Shown: positions 1-9,147 of the stretch, in pieces | Position numbering within the stretch: the first letter of the stretch is position 1 | Layout: the number at the start of each line of letters is the position of its first letter | Source: Bin55 sp965205545 | GTDB taxonomy: Bacteria > Pseudomonadota > Gammaproteobacteria > Pseudomonadales > Azotimanducaceae | Direction of reading: 5' to 3' | Length of the DNA stretch: 64,000 nucleotides | NCBI GenBank assembly: GCA_965205545.1 | Contig: OZ242170.1 | Span: 1,240,001-1,304,000 of the forward strand | Notes under the pieces: generated by a model | Told to the model about the DNA's origin: nothing | The model's input: the letters and a program-made list of their open reading frames with translations, nothing else | Databases searched by the model: none | Made by a program: the position numbers and the translations under genes

Positions 1-94
1 GGCTAACTCCGTCTTAACAGAGCCTACATCGTTTTGAGCTATAGCTTCACAAATCTTCTGGTAGTCCCGCGCCACTTTCGCTAAAGTCCGCAGT

Positions 95-1402
95 TCATTG
101 GCGCATTGTTATAGTTCGTTGCGCAAGACCGGCGTAGGTCAGCTTGCGCCACAACCATTCAAGTGGACCGTAGTTGAAGTGGTTCAGCCACAATGGGCTA
201 TAGATCAATTGCGCTGTCCATACGCCTAGCACAACCAAGTAGAGTTGAGCCAAATCAAACGTACCGAACAGCCCGAAAACTACAAACATGGTGTTGCAAA
301 TGATTGTCTGCATAACGTAGTTGGAGAGCGCCATGCGACCTACTGCCGCCAGACTTGAACGCACGATAGGCAATATTTGTAGCTTGCAGATCAACATTAC
401 CAGCCCGACATAACCCATAGCATTGGATATACGACCAATGTCATAGGTCCATTCGAAGTACGGGACGTAGAACTCCAATTGCGCGGTATCGTGAACTTCC
501 CACCAATTCACAAAGTAGCCGACGCCCAGGCCCACGACGGTCATCAAAAGGTAGACCTTGGCGGAGTGAAACGCACTGAGCACCTTCATCTTGAACAGAG
601 CCATCCCAATCATCATGAGAGCCAAGGCGTCCCAAAACAACATGAGGATTGTGTTGACGGTCTGCGATTTCAGAGAATAGAAGGCGTTTTCACCGAATGC
701 TGATAGATATCCGCCTCCTCGTGTGGCAATTGAATCGCTCAATTGTTCAGGGGTGGGAGGACGAATCGATGCGAGCGTCTCGTCGTCCATTCCAAATGTC
801 GCCGCGCGATCTGGATCTTCGGCTAGCGATTCCATGACGCTAAATCCAGCAGATAAAGCCAATCGAACAAGGCAAAGCACGAGCAAGATCGCGCCTGAAA
901 CCAGGAGCAACCTGCGTGGAGTCCAATCTCGAGCAAAGTAGAGCACGAGTCCGACCACACCATACAAGAACAGTATGTCGCCCATCCACAGCAGCAGGTA
1001 AGCGTCGACTAATCCAAAAACGATCAGCCACCACGTTCTCCGATAGTAGATGCGCTTGGAATACTGCGCCCTATCGCTATTGAGCATGCGTGACGTGAAA
1101 ATGACAATGCCTGCGCCGAACAACATCGAAAAAATGGCGCGCTGCGAGCCTTCAAAGGCTATGAAGGCAATGAAATAGGTGGTTAGGTTTGCAACTCCTT
1201 CGCCAATGAACAAAACAGGGCTCTTGCCCAATTCCGACGGAAGACCGAAAAGGAAAATATTGATTGTCAGAATCCCGAGAACCGCAACGCCGCGCAACAC
1301 ATCGATCGAATCTATGCGTTCGCCTCTTGCGACAGGTCCAAGCGCGCTCTGGGTGCCCGATGCCTCCGAACTCATCGGAGCATTTGCTTCCTCAGTGCTC
1401 AT
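95..1402 (-). CDS. DUF418 (YeiB-like) integral membrane protein
   Basis: A 435-residue polytopic inner-membrane protein. The N-terminal motif RIDSIDVLRGVAVLGIL (about residues 29-45) is the usual opening of the YeiB/DUF418 family, related to membrane acyltransferases of the heparan-alpha-glucosaminide type. About ten hydrophobic segments follow, and the last ~150 residues are the DUF418 region with its SNY motif (ALSNYVMQT) and several Trp/Tyr near the end. Family length is usually 380-430, so it is complete. The ATG is preceded by a strong GGAGG. No member has a firmly established substrate; a role in envelope modification or small-molecule transport is only inferred. It stands alone, downstream of a PhyH-type gene on the same strand. 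Confidence 0.88.
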   Translation of the reverse strand: MSTEEANAPMSSEASGTQSALGPVARGERIDSIDVLRGVAVLGILTINIFLFGLPSELGKSPVLFIGEGVANLTTYFIAFIAFEGSQRAIFSMLFGAGIVIFTSRMLNSDRAQYSKRIYYRRTWWLIVFGLVDAYLLLWMGDILFLYGVVGLVLYFARDWTPRRLLLVSGAILLVLCLVRLALSAGFSVMESLAEDPDRAATFGMDDETLASIRPPTPEQLSDSIATRGGGYLSAFGENAFYSLKSQTVNTILMLFWDALALMMIGMALFKMKVLSAFHSAKVYLLMTVVGLGVGYFVNWWEVHDTAQLEFYVPYFEWTYDIGRISNAMGYVGLVMLICKLQILPIVRSSLAAVGRMALSNYVMQTIICNTMFVVFGLFGTFDLAQLYLVVLGVWTAQLIYSPLWLNHFNYGPLEWLWRKLTYAGLAQRTITMRQ

Positions 1403-1477
1403 TCATCCCTCCATCAATTGCGGCGCGTGACGACACTCGCGAGTCCTCGTTGGCTCTCGTTGGGATTCAGTAGTTTC

Positions 1478-2470
1478 CTAAACGTTCCAATTGCTCCACA
1501 TGTTCGAAGGTGTCGCGGGAACGTCCTCCCGAAAATTCCGAGTATCGACCCAATATTGGAACATTGGACCTGGGCCAAACTCCAAGTCGTCGTAATAGGA
1601 TAGTCCAGCACGCTGGTAGTCGCAGGGAATCAGCACTCGAACGATAGGATTGCCTTCTTCAGCGGAACAATTCACTCCAGCAGAGTGAAGCAATCTTGGG
1701 TGCCAAAAAACAACATCTCCTGCTTCGCCAGAAAACTCTACTGGAGTCGTGTCCACGAGGATTTGATCCCGTACCTTGGGATATTTCTGCACGTTGGCGC
1801 CAGCAATGGTGCTTCCATGAACGTTGTCCCAGCAACAATGCAATCGCGTGTGAGACCCAGGCCAAACGGCAAACCCGCCGCAGTGAGGAGGGATGTCGTC
1901 TGCAAACACCATCGCCGATATCTGGGCCGCCATGTAGTCGCCATGTGGACCAAGTTTCCATCGTTCGCTGGGCGGCTTGGGAAAAACGGCATAGACTCCT
2001 CTGACGCGTCTTGCAGGCTCTACGGGCGAACCAAGCAGCTCTTTCGCAATGTCGGTTATCGCAGGGCAGTTGGCGACCCGGTCCACCAGAAACGATTGTG
2101 TTCCCAATCCATCGCAGCCCCGCGAACGCATCTTCCAGTTGCCACGATACAACCTGCCTATGCGATCAACGTCGTCTACCATCCACTTCTCATGAGGTGA
2201 GTCGATCCATGTTGAAGGATCGTCCCGCGTGAGTATGTTGCGTGGCACGTGTTCCCAAAGCAGATCGATGGCATGGCCAAGTGCGGACACGTCCTTGACA
2301 AGCTTGCGTTTAACAAGAAATCCCTGTTCTACGAAGTGTGCTACATCATCGCTTGTAACACTTCCGTTTCCCCCGATTTCAGGAGGTTCGTTGTAGATGC
2401 TAGGTTCCTCGACTTCCACCTGCTCGTCAATCGGCTGACTAGAAGCATGTCCCTGGTTGTACTCGTTCAT
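1478..2470 (-). CDS. Phytanoyl-CoA dioxygenase (PhyH) family protein
   Basis: A 330-residue Fe(II)/2-oxoglutarate-dependent oxygenase of the PhyH superfamily. From the ATG chosen here the facial triad is visible: H176-x-D178 in GPHGDYMAAQ and distal H262 in FWHPRLLHSAG. R278 in VRVL is the likely 2-oxoglutarate carboxylate binder. The reading frame stays open upstream to a TTG at 2542, but that would add 24 unconserved-looking residues, so ATG 2470 is preferred; neither start has a clear Shine-Dalgarno. The first ~35 residues are acidic and probably disordered. The substrate cannot be read from sequence; many marine homologues act on small lipids or secondary metabolites rather than phytanoyl-CoA. 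The gene lies between the MerR-TPR regulator and the DUF418 gene, all on the minus strand. Confidence 0.85.
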   Translation of the reverse strand: MNEYNQGHASSQPIDEQVEVEEPSIYNEPPEIGGNGSVTSDDVAHFVEQGFLVKRKLVKDVSALGHAIDLLWEHVPRNILTRDDPSTWIDSPHEKWMVDDVDRIGRLYRGNWKMRSRGCDGLGTQSFLVDRVANCPAITDIAKELLGSPVEPARRVRGVYAVFPKPPSERWKLGPHGDYMAAQISAMVFADDIPPHCGGFAVWPGSHTRLHCCWDNVHGSTIAGANVQKYPKVRDQILVDTTPVEFSGEAGDVVFWHPRLLHSAGVNCSAEEGNPIVRVLIPCDYQRAGLSYYDDLEFGPGPMFQYWVDTRNFREDVPATPSNMWSNWNV

Positions 2471-2622
2471 TCGAGATTCGGCTGCCGTCTTTTCGCCATT
2501 ATGCTTGACGAATCCACTTGCCACGAACCAATTGTGTTGCAACTTGCTCGGGCTCTAGCCAATCAGACTAACAAAGCGTGCGGTACAACCGCATTGACAC
2601 GAGATATCGAGCGCACTCGGAT

Positions 2623-3528
2623 CTAGTAGCTCCCGCTAAACCGATCCTCTAGTTCCTTTGAACGCTTGAAATGTCGGCGGGCCGAGACCTCGTCCCCTAG
2701 CAGTTCGTATATGCGTGACAGGTTGTTGTGTGCGGGTGCCATGTTTGGCGCTCGGCGGTAATACTTGATGGCAAGTTCGAACTCGTCCAACGTATCGAAA
2801 ATCGTACCTAGGTTGTAGCTCGCTAGTTCACTATCTGGTGCTACTTGCAGAGCTTTCTCGTAGAGGCGTTTGGCGTCCGGCAGCTTGTCGTTCAGTTGAA
2901 GCAACCGCCCCAAGTTGAGATACGCGTTTACATTTGACTCATCAAGACGAATAGCTTGTCGATAAGCGTTGCAGGCTCGCTCAGAGTCGTCGAGGGATTC
3001 CAAGTCAACACCGATTTGGTACCAATCCTCACTTGCAAGTCCACCCTGTTCAATACGTCGCTCCAAATCCTGAGCGAGAAAATCGGATTCGTCGGCTTTC
3101 CGCGCGATTTCGTGCACATTCGCGTCTGTTGACTCTTCGGCGGCATCGAAATTGAGCATTGTTTGGCCAGTCTCTGGGTTCCAAAGTGCATTTCGTTCCC
3201 GAACGACAATTTCCGAACCATTCGTTTGAATGTTTACGGCAGACAAAGGCTGCATGGAGGCACTGGCCTGCAACAACGAAATGTTCTTCAGGATTTTTCT
3301 CATCGAAACGGAGTTTCTGGACAAAGCGCTAATTCTCCTAAGAATTAGTAGATCCTGAAATGAGAACTCATAGCGATTTCCTGCGCCTCGCCGAGGGCAT
3401 ACCAGCCCTTTGATAATGATGTTCTGAATTTGCCGTTCGGTGAGCGAAGTAAGTTTTGCTGCCGCTTTTAGCGTAGTTACTTCCGGTTTGATCGACTCTG
3501 AGATTGCGGTACCGCGACTGTTTTCCAT
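2623..3528 (-). CDS. MerR-type HTH regulator with C-terminal TPR domain
   Basis: About 301 residues from ATG 3528; the frame is open to a TTG at 3564. Residues ~18-70 form a MerR-like winged helix (LTERQIQNIIIKGLV, then an arginine-rich wing and FSFQDLLILRRISAL). The linker is acidic. The last ~130 residues are tetratricopeptide repeats with recognisable ANAYLNLGRL/ASYNLGTI type helices. MerR heads joined to TPR tails occur in gammaproteobacteria and are assumed to be transcription factors that sense a protein or peptide partner rather than a metal; no effector is known. It sits about 150 bp upstream of the PhyH gene on the same strand and could control it. No metal-binding cysteines typical of MerR sensors are present. 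Confidence 0.82.
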   Translation of the reverse strand: MENSRGTAISESIKPEVTTLKAAAKLTSLTERQIQNIIIKGLVCPRRGAGNRYEFSFQDLLILRRISALSRNSVSMRKILKNISLLQASASMQPLSAVNIQTNGSEIVVRERNALWNPETGQTMLNFDAAEESTDANVHEIARKADESDFLAQDLERRIEQGGLASEDWYQIGVDLESLDDSERACNAYRQAIRLDESNVNAYLNLGRLLQLNDKLPDAKRLYEKALQVAPDSELASYNLGTIFDTLDEFELAIKYYRRAPNMAPAHNNLSRIYELLGDEVSARRHFKRSKELEDRFSGSY

Positions 3529-3670
3529 CCTAGATCTCACTATCGCTTTGACTGCACATCGCAAATGTCACAGCATGACCGCATTGAACATTAATCCTGA
3601 ACTAATGTTCAAGCTATTGCGCACTAACAAATTATACAAGCAACCCTGCAAATACGGCAACCAACTTGAT

Positions 3671-4249
3671 TCACTCGACTCGGCCGGAGTAAAGTCCTCG
3701 AGTTAGCTGCTCAAGTTGGACGTCGTTGACAGGCTCGAATCCTGGAATTCGGCAGGGGGGTCCCCACTCCGTTCCAATGCTTGCACGGATTGAGTCATTG
3801 GCGCACATGCGAAGCGTTCCACTACGCCGCACATCGAAACTTAACAGAGCTCCCTTGGTCATGCCAACGCACTTTCTCGGCAATTGAATCAAGAATTTTT
3901 CCTCGTCCCTCCGCATTTGAACTACGATGAACCGTTGGCTGAGGATGTCGTAGTCGTCCACCTCGCGCCGGTCAATGCATCGCTTCGTTAGCTTGTAGTC
4001 ATCGTCCGAGGACTCGTAGGCCAATATGTCCTCTAAGCTATTGAAAATGTAGTCTTTTTGTCGATTCGAAACTGATTCGTCGAGGGGCTGTTCGTCTTCT
4101 GTTTCACTTTCTGCGACTGGTTCCTCTGCGGAATTGTCGTTACCGTCTGTCTCGGACTCGCTTTCGGTTTCTCCGCTCAGAACAACTCCTGTGCAAAGTA
4201 TGAAACATGCAAGCAGTAACCGACATCCATTGCAAATGCTGCGAAGCAA
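3671..4249 (-). CDS. DUF6491-like secreted protein
   Basis: A small exported protein of unknown function. After a hydrophobic stretch (LLLACFILCTGVVLSG) typical of a signal peptide comes a low-complexity acidic linker rich in Glu, Ser and Asp. A C-terminal domain follows with the pattern R-C-I-D-R-R-E-V, IVVQMRR, LPRKCVG and LRMCANDSI. This cysteine/arginine layout resembles the DUF6491 family of proteobacterial periplasmic proteins; that assignment is from memory of the pattern. There is no ATG in the frame. The start is TTG, either at 4309 or at 4249; 4249 gives a normal signal peptide and is used here. Confidence 0.62.
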   Translation of the reverse strand: MLRSICNGCRLLLACFILCTGVVLSGETESESETDGNDNSAEEPVAESETEDEQPLDESVSNRQKDYIFNSLEDILAYESSDDDYKLTKRCIDRREVDDYDILSQRFIVVQMRRDEEKFLIQLPRKCVGMTKGALLSFDVRRSGTLRMCANDSIRASIGTEWGPPCRIPGFEPVNDVQLEQLTRGLYSGRVE

Positions 4250-4452
4250 GTTTGCATGTTCATCGCAATGCGATCTACCGATGTGGAACCTGATCCAATT
4301 CACGGACAAGAAATCCTGTTTCTCTGTTTGTTAGCACCATCTTCTACGCATAGTATTCCAATGAGCCCTCCATTGAAATAGTCTCACGGTGCAGGTACTC
4401 CGATGTTGATGCACACTCCAGAATTATTGATGCCTGTGGACGAGCTGTCGTA

Positions 4453-5640
4453 TCACACCGCTATGGTGTTTTCCCGAACCAACTGCTCAATCTCGCGTGG
4501 CTCGTACCCAAGTTCCCGCATGATTTCGACTGTGTGCTCGCCGAGATTGGGTGCATGTCGTCTATTCTCCGCGGCACTACCCTCAAACCGCGCCGCGTTG
4601 CGTGCTTGACGAATCTTTCCAGCCTCCGAGTGGTCTAGCTCAATGACAATCTGCGAGGCAGCGACTTGTGGGTGATGAATCATCTCTCTACGTGTAAGCA
4701 CAGGTGCGCATGGCACGCCTGCGGCTTCTAAGATTCGCATCCATTCCCTTGCGCTTTTTTCATAAAGCACGCTCTGCGTGAGAGCAAGCCTTTCGTCAGC
4801 GAACCGATCCCTGCCTGCGGGCGTCTTGAATCTGTCGTCATCCAGCCACTCTGGATGCTCCACAGCGTTGCACAGTTTTTCCCACTGGTCGTTCGTCATG
4901 ACTGAAATGCTTATGAAACCTGATTTGGTTTCGTATATGAGATCAATGAATGTTGCAGCGCGTTGAACGTCCGTTTCTCTTCCAACGAACGTTTGGCTCC
5001 CCATGTCGGACGACCACATGAACGCCACCACCGAATCTAGCATCGACAAGCGTACATGCTGACCTTCACCAGTTCGCTCGCGATGGAATAGAGCAGCTGA
5101 AATCGCTTGTGATGCAGTGATTCCCGTAAGTTTGTCTGGCAAGATCGTTCGAACAAGACGTGGTCGCACGTTATCGGAACCGGCTTGCACAGTGGCAAGC
5201 CCCGACAACGCTTGCACAATTGGATCGTAGACGGGTTTGGATGCATACGGGCCTTTCTCTCCCCAGCCAGAAATTGACACGTAAATGAGGCGGGAATTCG
5301 CCTCGCGCAGTACGGGTTCATCAATACCAAGTCGCTCCATGACGCCTGGTCTATAGTTCTGCACAAAGACATCAGCAGTTTTCACAAGGCGTAGGAGCAG
5401 GTCGCGACCGCGTTCTTGCTTTACGTCGATCGCAACAGATCGCTTGTTTCGATTGTTGTTGAGAAACGTAGCGGACAACTTTCGAATCCCATAACCCGCC
5501 CGTCGTGAGTGATCGCTGGTGGCTGGCGCTTCAATCTTGATCACATCAGCACCCTGATCCGCAAGAATCATCGTTCCATACGGTCCTGCAATCATTGTTG
5601 TGAAATCGACTACACGCACTCCGTCTAGAGGTCCGGGCAT
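4453..5640 (-). CDS. CaiB/BaiF family III CoA-transferase
   Basis: A 395-residue family III CoA-transferase, which moves CoA between carboxylic acids through an aspartyl anhydride/thioester. The N-terminal GPLDGVRVVDFTTMIAGPYG and GADVIKIEAP motifs are diagnostic, as are NRNKRSVAIDVK and the YDPIVQALSGL segment after the catalytic-Asp region. Length matches the family (380-410). ATG with GGAGAA six bases upstream. It is divergent from the epoxide hydrolase-like gene at 5768 with a ~130 bp shared intergenic region, so the two may be co-regulated in catabolism of a carboxylic or terpenoid acid. The acid is unknown. Confidence 0.92.
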   Translation of the reverse strand: MPGPLDGVRVVDFTTMIAGPYGTMILADQGADVIKIEAPATSDHSRRAGYGIRKLSATFLNNNRNKRSVAIDVKQERGRDLLLRLVKTADVFVQNYRPGVMERLGIDEPVLREANSRLIYVSISGWGEKGPYASKPVYDPIVQALSGLATVQAGSDNVRPRLVRTILPDKLTGITASQAISAALFHRERTGEGQHVRLSMLDSVVAFMWSSDMGSQTFVGRETDVQRAATFIDLIYETKSGFISISVMTNDQWEKLCNAVEHPEWLDDDRFKTPAGRDRFADERLALTQSVLYEKSAREWMRILEAAGVPCAPVLTRREMIHHPQVAASQIVIELDHSEAGKIRQARNAARFEGSAAENRRHAPNLGEHTVEIMRELGYEPREIEQLVRENTIAV

Positions 5641-5767
5641 ATGTTCTCCGCGTTTCGCAACCGTTCTATCCCGCTAGAGTGACCACGAATCGATCTTGGG
5701 GTTCGCGCAATCGTAACATTGCTATCCTAGACTATTACTAACTACAACTGGACCGACAGGCCAATCC

Positions 5768-6736
5768 ATGCCGATAGAGCATCGAACCATACAAGCCAAT
5801 GGATTAAACATGCGGATCGCTGAACAAGGCGAGGGACCGCTCGTGGTGCTGTGCCACGGCTTTCCCGAGTCATGGTATTCATGGCGACACCAAATTTCCG
5901 CTCTTGCCGAAGCTGGCTACCACGCAGTGGCGCCGGACCAGCGAGGCTACGGCAAGACTGACAAGCCCCCTATGATCGAGGCTTACTCGATCATGCAGCT
6001 TGTTGGCGACATTGTCGGACTTGTGCAAGCGCTTGAATCCGATCACGCAGTAGTGGTTGGACACGACTGGGGTGCACCCGTTGCCTGGCACTGCGCCATG
6101 ATGCGTCCGGACATTTTTCGAGCCGTTGTTGCGCTGTCAGTTCCTTGGGGTCCTCGAGTCGAATACCCGCCGATGCAAGGGATGAAACAGTACTTCGGCG
6201 ACAGATTCTTCTATCAACTCTATTTTCAGACTCCTGGAGTGGCAGAGCACGAACTGCAGCACGACGTTGCCGAAACCATGCGAAAAATGCTGTTTGGGGC
6301 GTCCGGGAGCGTCAACAGGCGATCCATGTTGAGCAATGTTTCGGAAGCGCCACACAAGAGTTCCTACATGTTAGAGAACATCCCCGACCCGCAAGAAAAC
6401 TTGCCAGATTGGCTGACCCAAGAGGACATAGATTATTTTGTTGCGGAATTCGAGGAGGCAGGGTTTAGGGGTGGACTGAACTGGTATCGAAACATTGATC
6501 ACAATTGGGTATTGACCGCCCCATTTCAGGACATGAAGATCATGCAGCCGGCACTCTTCGTTACCGGCGAGTTCGATGTAGTTCCCTATGACGACTACGC
6601 GGGGCAACGTATGCGAGCGCTTGTTCCGAATCTTCGCGACCCTGTGGTTCTCTCGGGAGTTGGCCACTGGACGCAGCAGGAGGCACCCGCCGAAGTCAAT
6701 GAAGCACTCATCGGATTCTTGAATTCGCTTGATTGA
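5768..6736 (+). CDS. Epoxide hydrolase-like alpha/beta hydrolase
   Basis: A 322-residue cytosolic alpha/beta hydrolase resembling soluble epoxide hydrolases. The oxyanion motif HGFPESWYSWRHQ (residues ~30-42) is followed by the nucleophile elbow GHDWGAP with Asp100 as nucleophile. Asp270 in TGEFDVV and His300 in GVGHWTQQEAP complete the triad. An Asp rather than Ser nucleophile points to epoxide hydrolase or dehalogenase chemistry. The long cap domain (residues ~150-250), with YFGDRFFYQLYFQ, is the epoxide hydrolase type, so hydrolysis of an epoxide to a diol is the best prediction. Divergent from the CoA-transferase gene. Confidence 0.88.
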   Translation: MPIEHRTIQANGLNMRIAEQGEGPLVVLCHGFPESWYSWRHQISALAEAGYHAVAPDQRGYGKTDKPPMIEAYSIMQLVGDIVGLVQALESDHAVVVGHDWGAPVAWHCAMMRPDIFRAVVALSVPWGPRVEYPPMQGMKQYFGDRFFYQLYFQTPGVAEHELQHDVAETMRKMLFGASGSVNRRSMLSNVSEAPHKSSYMLENIPDPQENLPDWLTQEDIDYFVAEFEEAGFRGGLNWYRNIDHNWVLTAPFQDMKIMQPALFVTGEFDVVPYDDYAGQRMRALVPNLRDPVVLSGVGHWTQQEAPAEVNEALIGFLNSLD

Positions 6737-6792
6737 GTGTTATTGAAGGGGTACTGACTCGCGCGTTTTCAAGGCTCAACTACCGCCACCCT

Positions 6793-7080
6793 TCAATCCT
6801 CGGCTCTTCCCGCGCCAGGGTCCCTCATTTTGTGCAGCAATCGATCTGGATCGGCCAAGGGATTCTTCGCCATAGTGCTGTCAACCATCTTGTCGTATTT
6901 GGGATCAAGTCGCTCAGTTTTGGATTTGCTGGACAAGACCACATTTGATTGAGAAACGATTGGACGTGTACTTTCCGATCCGCAATGTTGACAGCAGATT
7001 GAGGGTGGTTTGTCTATTACGGAGGATGAAGTCTCGCTGAGCTTGAGACAGTCCTGGCAGCGATATTCGTAAAACGGCAC
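6793..7080 (-). CDS. FmdB-type zinc ribbon protein
   Basis: A ~95-residue small protein. The longer open frame to 7227 overlaps the upstream gene. The true start is the GTG at 7080, which gives the canonical FmdB opening MPFYEYRCQDC. The zinc ribbon comprises CQDC near the N-terminus and CCQHCGS about 25 residues later. The tail is charged and probably disordered. FmdB-family proteins are putative regulators or small metal-binding accessories and often accompany enzymes of one-carbon, amide or CoA metabolism. Here it is the last gene of the diiron-protein run, 55 bp after the gene at 7136-7528. Confidence 0.75.
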   Translation of the reverse strand: MPFYEYRCQDCLKLSETSSSVIDKPPSICCQHCGSESTRPIVSQSNVVLSSKSKTERLDPKYDKMVDSTMAKNPLADPDRLLHKMRDPGAGRAED

Positions 7081-7135
7081 TAAAACTCTTCGAACAAATT
7101 TGACCGCGCCGTCAACACAGGAAAAGTGCGCTAAT

Positions 7136-7528
7136 CTACTGCCTTGAGTGCCGAGCCCACGCATCGACAAATGCTTGTATGGACTTGTGCACGCGAAGGA
7201 AATGCAAACGATCCACAGGACTTGCAAACTCCAAGACGGGATGGTCTAAGTTGAAGGCGAACAAGGTCGGCAACTTCCCAACCATTCTGCGTCGTAGATA
7301 GAAGTTCCACTGCCTCTTGGACATTTGAATCCTTACACCAATTCCTCGCAGTTCTGATGGATCTTCAACTGTCGTTATCTCACCAATCTTGAATGCGTCG
7401 AATTCCACGACTCGATGCTCGTCATCACTAGAAAAGGCGACTGCAATCTCTGCACTTCCAAGTTTGCGATAGCCGGCTTGGCGATTGACACTTCGCTTTG
7501 CAGATTGCATGGAATCAAACATTTTCAT
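7136..7528 (-). CDS. Conserved-looking hypothetical protein
   Basis: A 130-residue soluble protein that I do not recognise. It appears alpha/beta, with RKLGSAEIAVAFSS, an acidic strand region, and a C-terminal amphipathic helix LRVHKSIQAFVDAWARH. It has no signal peptide, membrane segment or cysteine motif. The ATG overlaps the stop of the preceding SCP2-like gene (ATGA), so the two are translationally coupled and presumably belong to the diiron-protein operon. A small substrate-binding or regulatory subunit is possible but unproven. Confidence 0.6.
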   Translation of the reverse strand: MKMFDSMQSAKRSVNRQAGYRKLGSAEIAVAFSSDDEHRVVEFDAFKIGEITTVEDPSELRGIGVRIQMSKRQWNFYLRRRMVGKLPTLFAFNLDHPVLEFASPVDRLHFLRVHKSIQAFVDAWARHSRQ

Positions 7529-7983
7529 GATGGGACGGTCTCTTCAAACGTGGTATTGATCCGGTGTGAAGCATCAAAGAAGAATTGCATCGTCTGGTTG
7601 TAGCGAACAAACAAGTCTTGGCGATATTGATCTTCATGCTTGGAATGCGCGATGCCTTGTTCCATGCCCAAGTCGAGCGTGTTCAAAGTGAACTCTCCCA
7701 TTGCATGGTTGTTGGCACTTATGTTCTCGAGCATGGATTTCCATAGATCGTACGGCATGTCCAAGTAAAAATCGACGTTCTCCAATTCAGCATCGTTCGC
7801 CGGCCTTGCCTCCGTGCAACCAAACCCTTCAAACACCACAATGAAGACGGCGCTTTCGATCTTCAAACCCACTTCGCAATCGCATCTTCCGCTTCCTGCG
7901 CCTCGATACATATCCGTCGAATTGAACACCTCGCGAACAGCGTTCAACCACTCGATCGAGGGAAACGTTAGTGCCGAGCCCAT
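7525..7983 (-). CDS. SCP2-like sterol carrier domain protein (probable)
   Basis: A 152-residue protein with features of the SCP2 lipid-carrier fold. An N-terminal helix (SIEWLNAVREVFNS) is followed by alternating strands including KIESAVFIVVFEG and ENVDFYLDMPYDLWKSMLE; the latter resembles the SCP2 strand-plus-helix where a hydrophobic ligand is bound. The C-terminal half ends in YRQDLFVRYNQTMQFFFDAS. The start lies one base downstream of the stop of the ligand-less diiron paralogue and the end overlaps the next gene, so it is part of one operon. It may hold or present a hydrophobic substrate to the diiron enzyme. The fold assignment is moderate. Confidence 0.6.
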   Translation of the reverse strand: MGSALTFPSIEWLNAVREVFNSTDMYRGAGSGRCDCEVGLKIESAVFIVVFEGFGCTEARPANDAELENVDFYLDMPYDLWKSMLENISANNHAMGEFTLNTLDLGMEQGIAHSKHEDQYRQDLFVRYNQTMQFFFDASHRINTTFEETVPS

Positions 7984-7984
7984 G

Positions 7985-9055
7985 TCAGCTTTGGTCTCGA
8001 GGTCGGAACGCTCGAGGCATGGTTGCTAGATCGGCGGGAAGGTCGAGCCAGCGTCGCATTTCCAAATGCCGATCGCGGAAATCCTCAATCAGATCATAGA
8101 AAATGGACATGCCCTCTTTTCTCGCTCCCGCAATTCCGCCCCCGAACACGATGGCCAACGCTTCACGCAAGACCGGGTCCCGCAGATCTCGTGCAAACAT
8201 ACCCAAGCCAATGACAATCATGGTTATGACACTGCCTCTTCGTTCATCGTCATGCGCAAGGCTGAACTTGAGGTGTTCGACGCCATAGGTGAGCAATCGA
8301 GCGAGGTCCTGAATCACGAAGGAGTAGACCATACGCTCTGCATCGTTGTAGCTGTGCTTGTAAAGGTACTCGCACATCGTGGCCACAAACAACGAACGAA
8401 TCAACGTAAGTCCGGCAACGGTCTCAGTCCATCCCCCACGGCTCTCTAACAAAAAGCGATTCGCCTGTCCTGTGGGTTCCAAACCCAAGCCTCCTCCATT
8501 GATGAGAGCACGCTTTCTGAAGGCTTCATAGCGTCGAGCCGCGTCCAGGCTTGCAGTTGCCAAGAACTGCTTCACTTCGTGATAGCCGTATGACATGCGG
8601 TGCTGCCAGTTGGTCAGAACTTCAATGTCTATATTTGCGTATTGCAGAATCTCCGTGCATACCTGACAGATCGCAACTTCCACGTCGTCTGGAAGGGGCT
8701 GAATGGATGCCCAAGGCACATCGGTAGCGGGCGCCCATCGTCGCTGGATTGCTTCCTCATAGAGCTCGGCAGCGCAGTCAGCCCATAGTTCCGTTTTCTG
8801 TGTGACCGAGTAGCCGATTGGCAATGCGCCCTTGACAGGTATCGCTCCCCGAGGGTTTCGCCCTTGATCGCCCCAGCGCTGAGGCACTTCCCCGTAGATA
8901 CCGACGTTCGTCTTGTCGAGTGTCAGTCCCTTCTTGTCTGGAGTCACTCGCGTACCCCACTGTCGAGACTGGTTCATCCAGTTGAACTTGGGTTCGGGTA
9001 TATCCATGGGACGAGATTCGTCTGCCGACTTCGTCCCAGTTTGAGAATCTGCCAT
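7985..9055 (-). CDS. Ferritin-like protein lacking all diiron ligands (pseudo-enzyme paralogue)
   Basis: A 356-residue member of the ferritin-like/R2-like superfamily, the same length as and clearly homologous to its neighbour at 9148-10218 (shared ATDVPW, PLPDDVE, FRKRAL.NGGGL and YNDAE blocks). Every residue that would bind iron in the neighbour is replaced here: Glu to Gln138, the first ExxH to A172/R175, the third Glu to S221, and the second ExxH to L251/L254. The protein otherwise keeps its length and helices, so it is not a decaying pseudogene. A structural or regulatory partner of the active subunit, as in other heteromeric diiron or R2-like pairs, is the likely role. Same strand, 92 bp after the active paralogue. 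Confidence 0.83.
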   Translation of the reverse strand: MADSQTGTKSADESRPMDIPEPKFNWMNQSRQWGTRVTPDKKGLTLDKTNVGIYGEVPQRWGDQGRNPRGAIPVKGALPIGYSVTQKTELWADCAAELYEEAIQRRWAPATDVPWASIQPLPDDVEVAICQVCTEILQYANIDIEVLTNWQHRMSYGYHEVKQFLATASLDAARRYEAFRKRALINGGGLGLEPTGQANRFLLESRGGWTETVAGLTLIRSLFVATMCEYLYKHSYNDAERMVYSFVIQDLARLLTYGVEHLKFSLAHDDERRGSVITMIVIGLGMFARDLRDPVLREALAIVFGGGIAGARKEGMSIFYDLIEDFRDRHLEMRRWLDLPADLATMPRAFRPRDQS

Positions 9056-9147
9056 GCTAGCTCAATTGAATGAAGTTAGTGCTTGATCTTGGTTAAGGAC
9101 TCTCGTGCCTCGTTGGGAACCAGAGTTTTAGATTGATTTCAATGGAG

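Noticed and set aside
1..94. Minus-strand open stretch at the left edge (GTG at 75, reading ARDYQKICEAIAQNDVG)
   Set aside because: Only 25 codons are in the window; it could be the start of an ankyrin-type or other gene, but there is not enough sequence to support a call.
6793..7227. The full 144-residue frame as the FmdB start
   Set aside because: It overlaps the neighbouring gene and the FmdB motif begins at GTG 7080, matching the family N-terminus.
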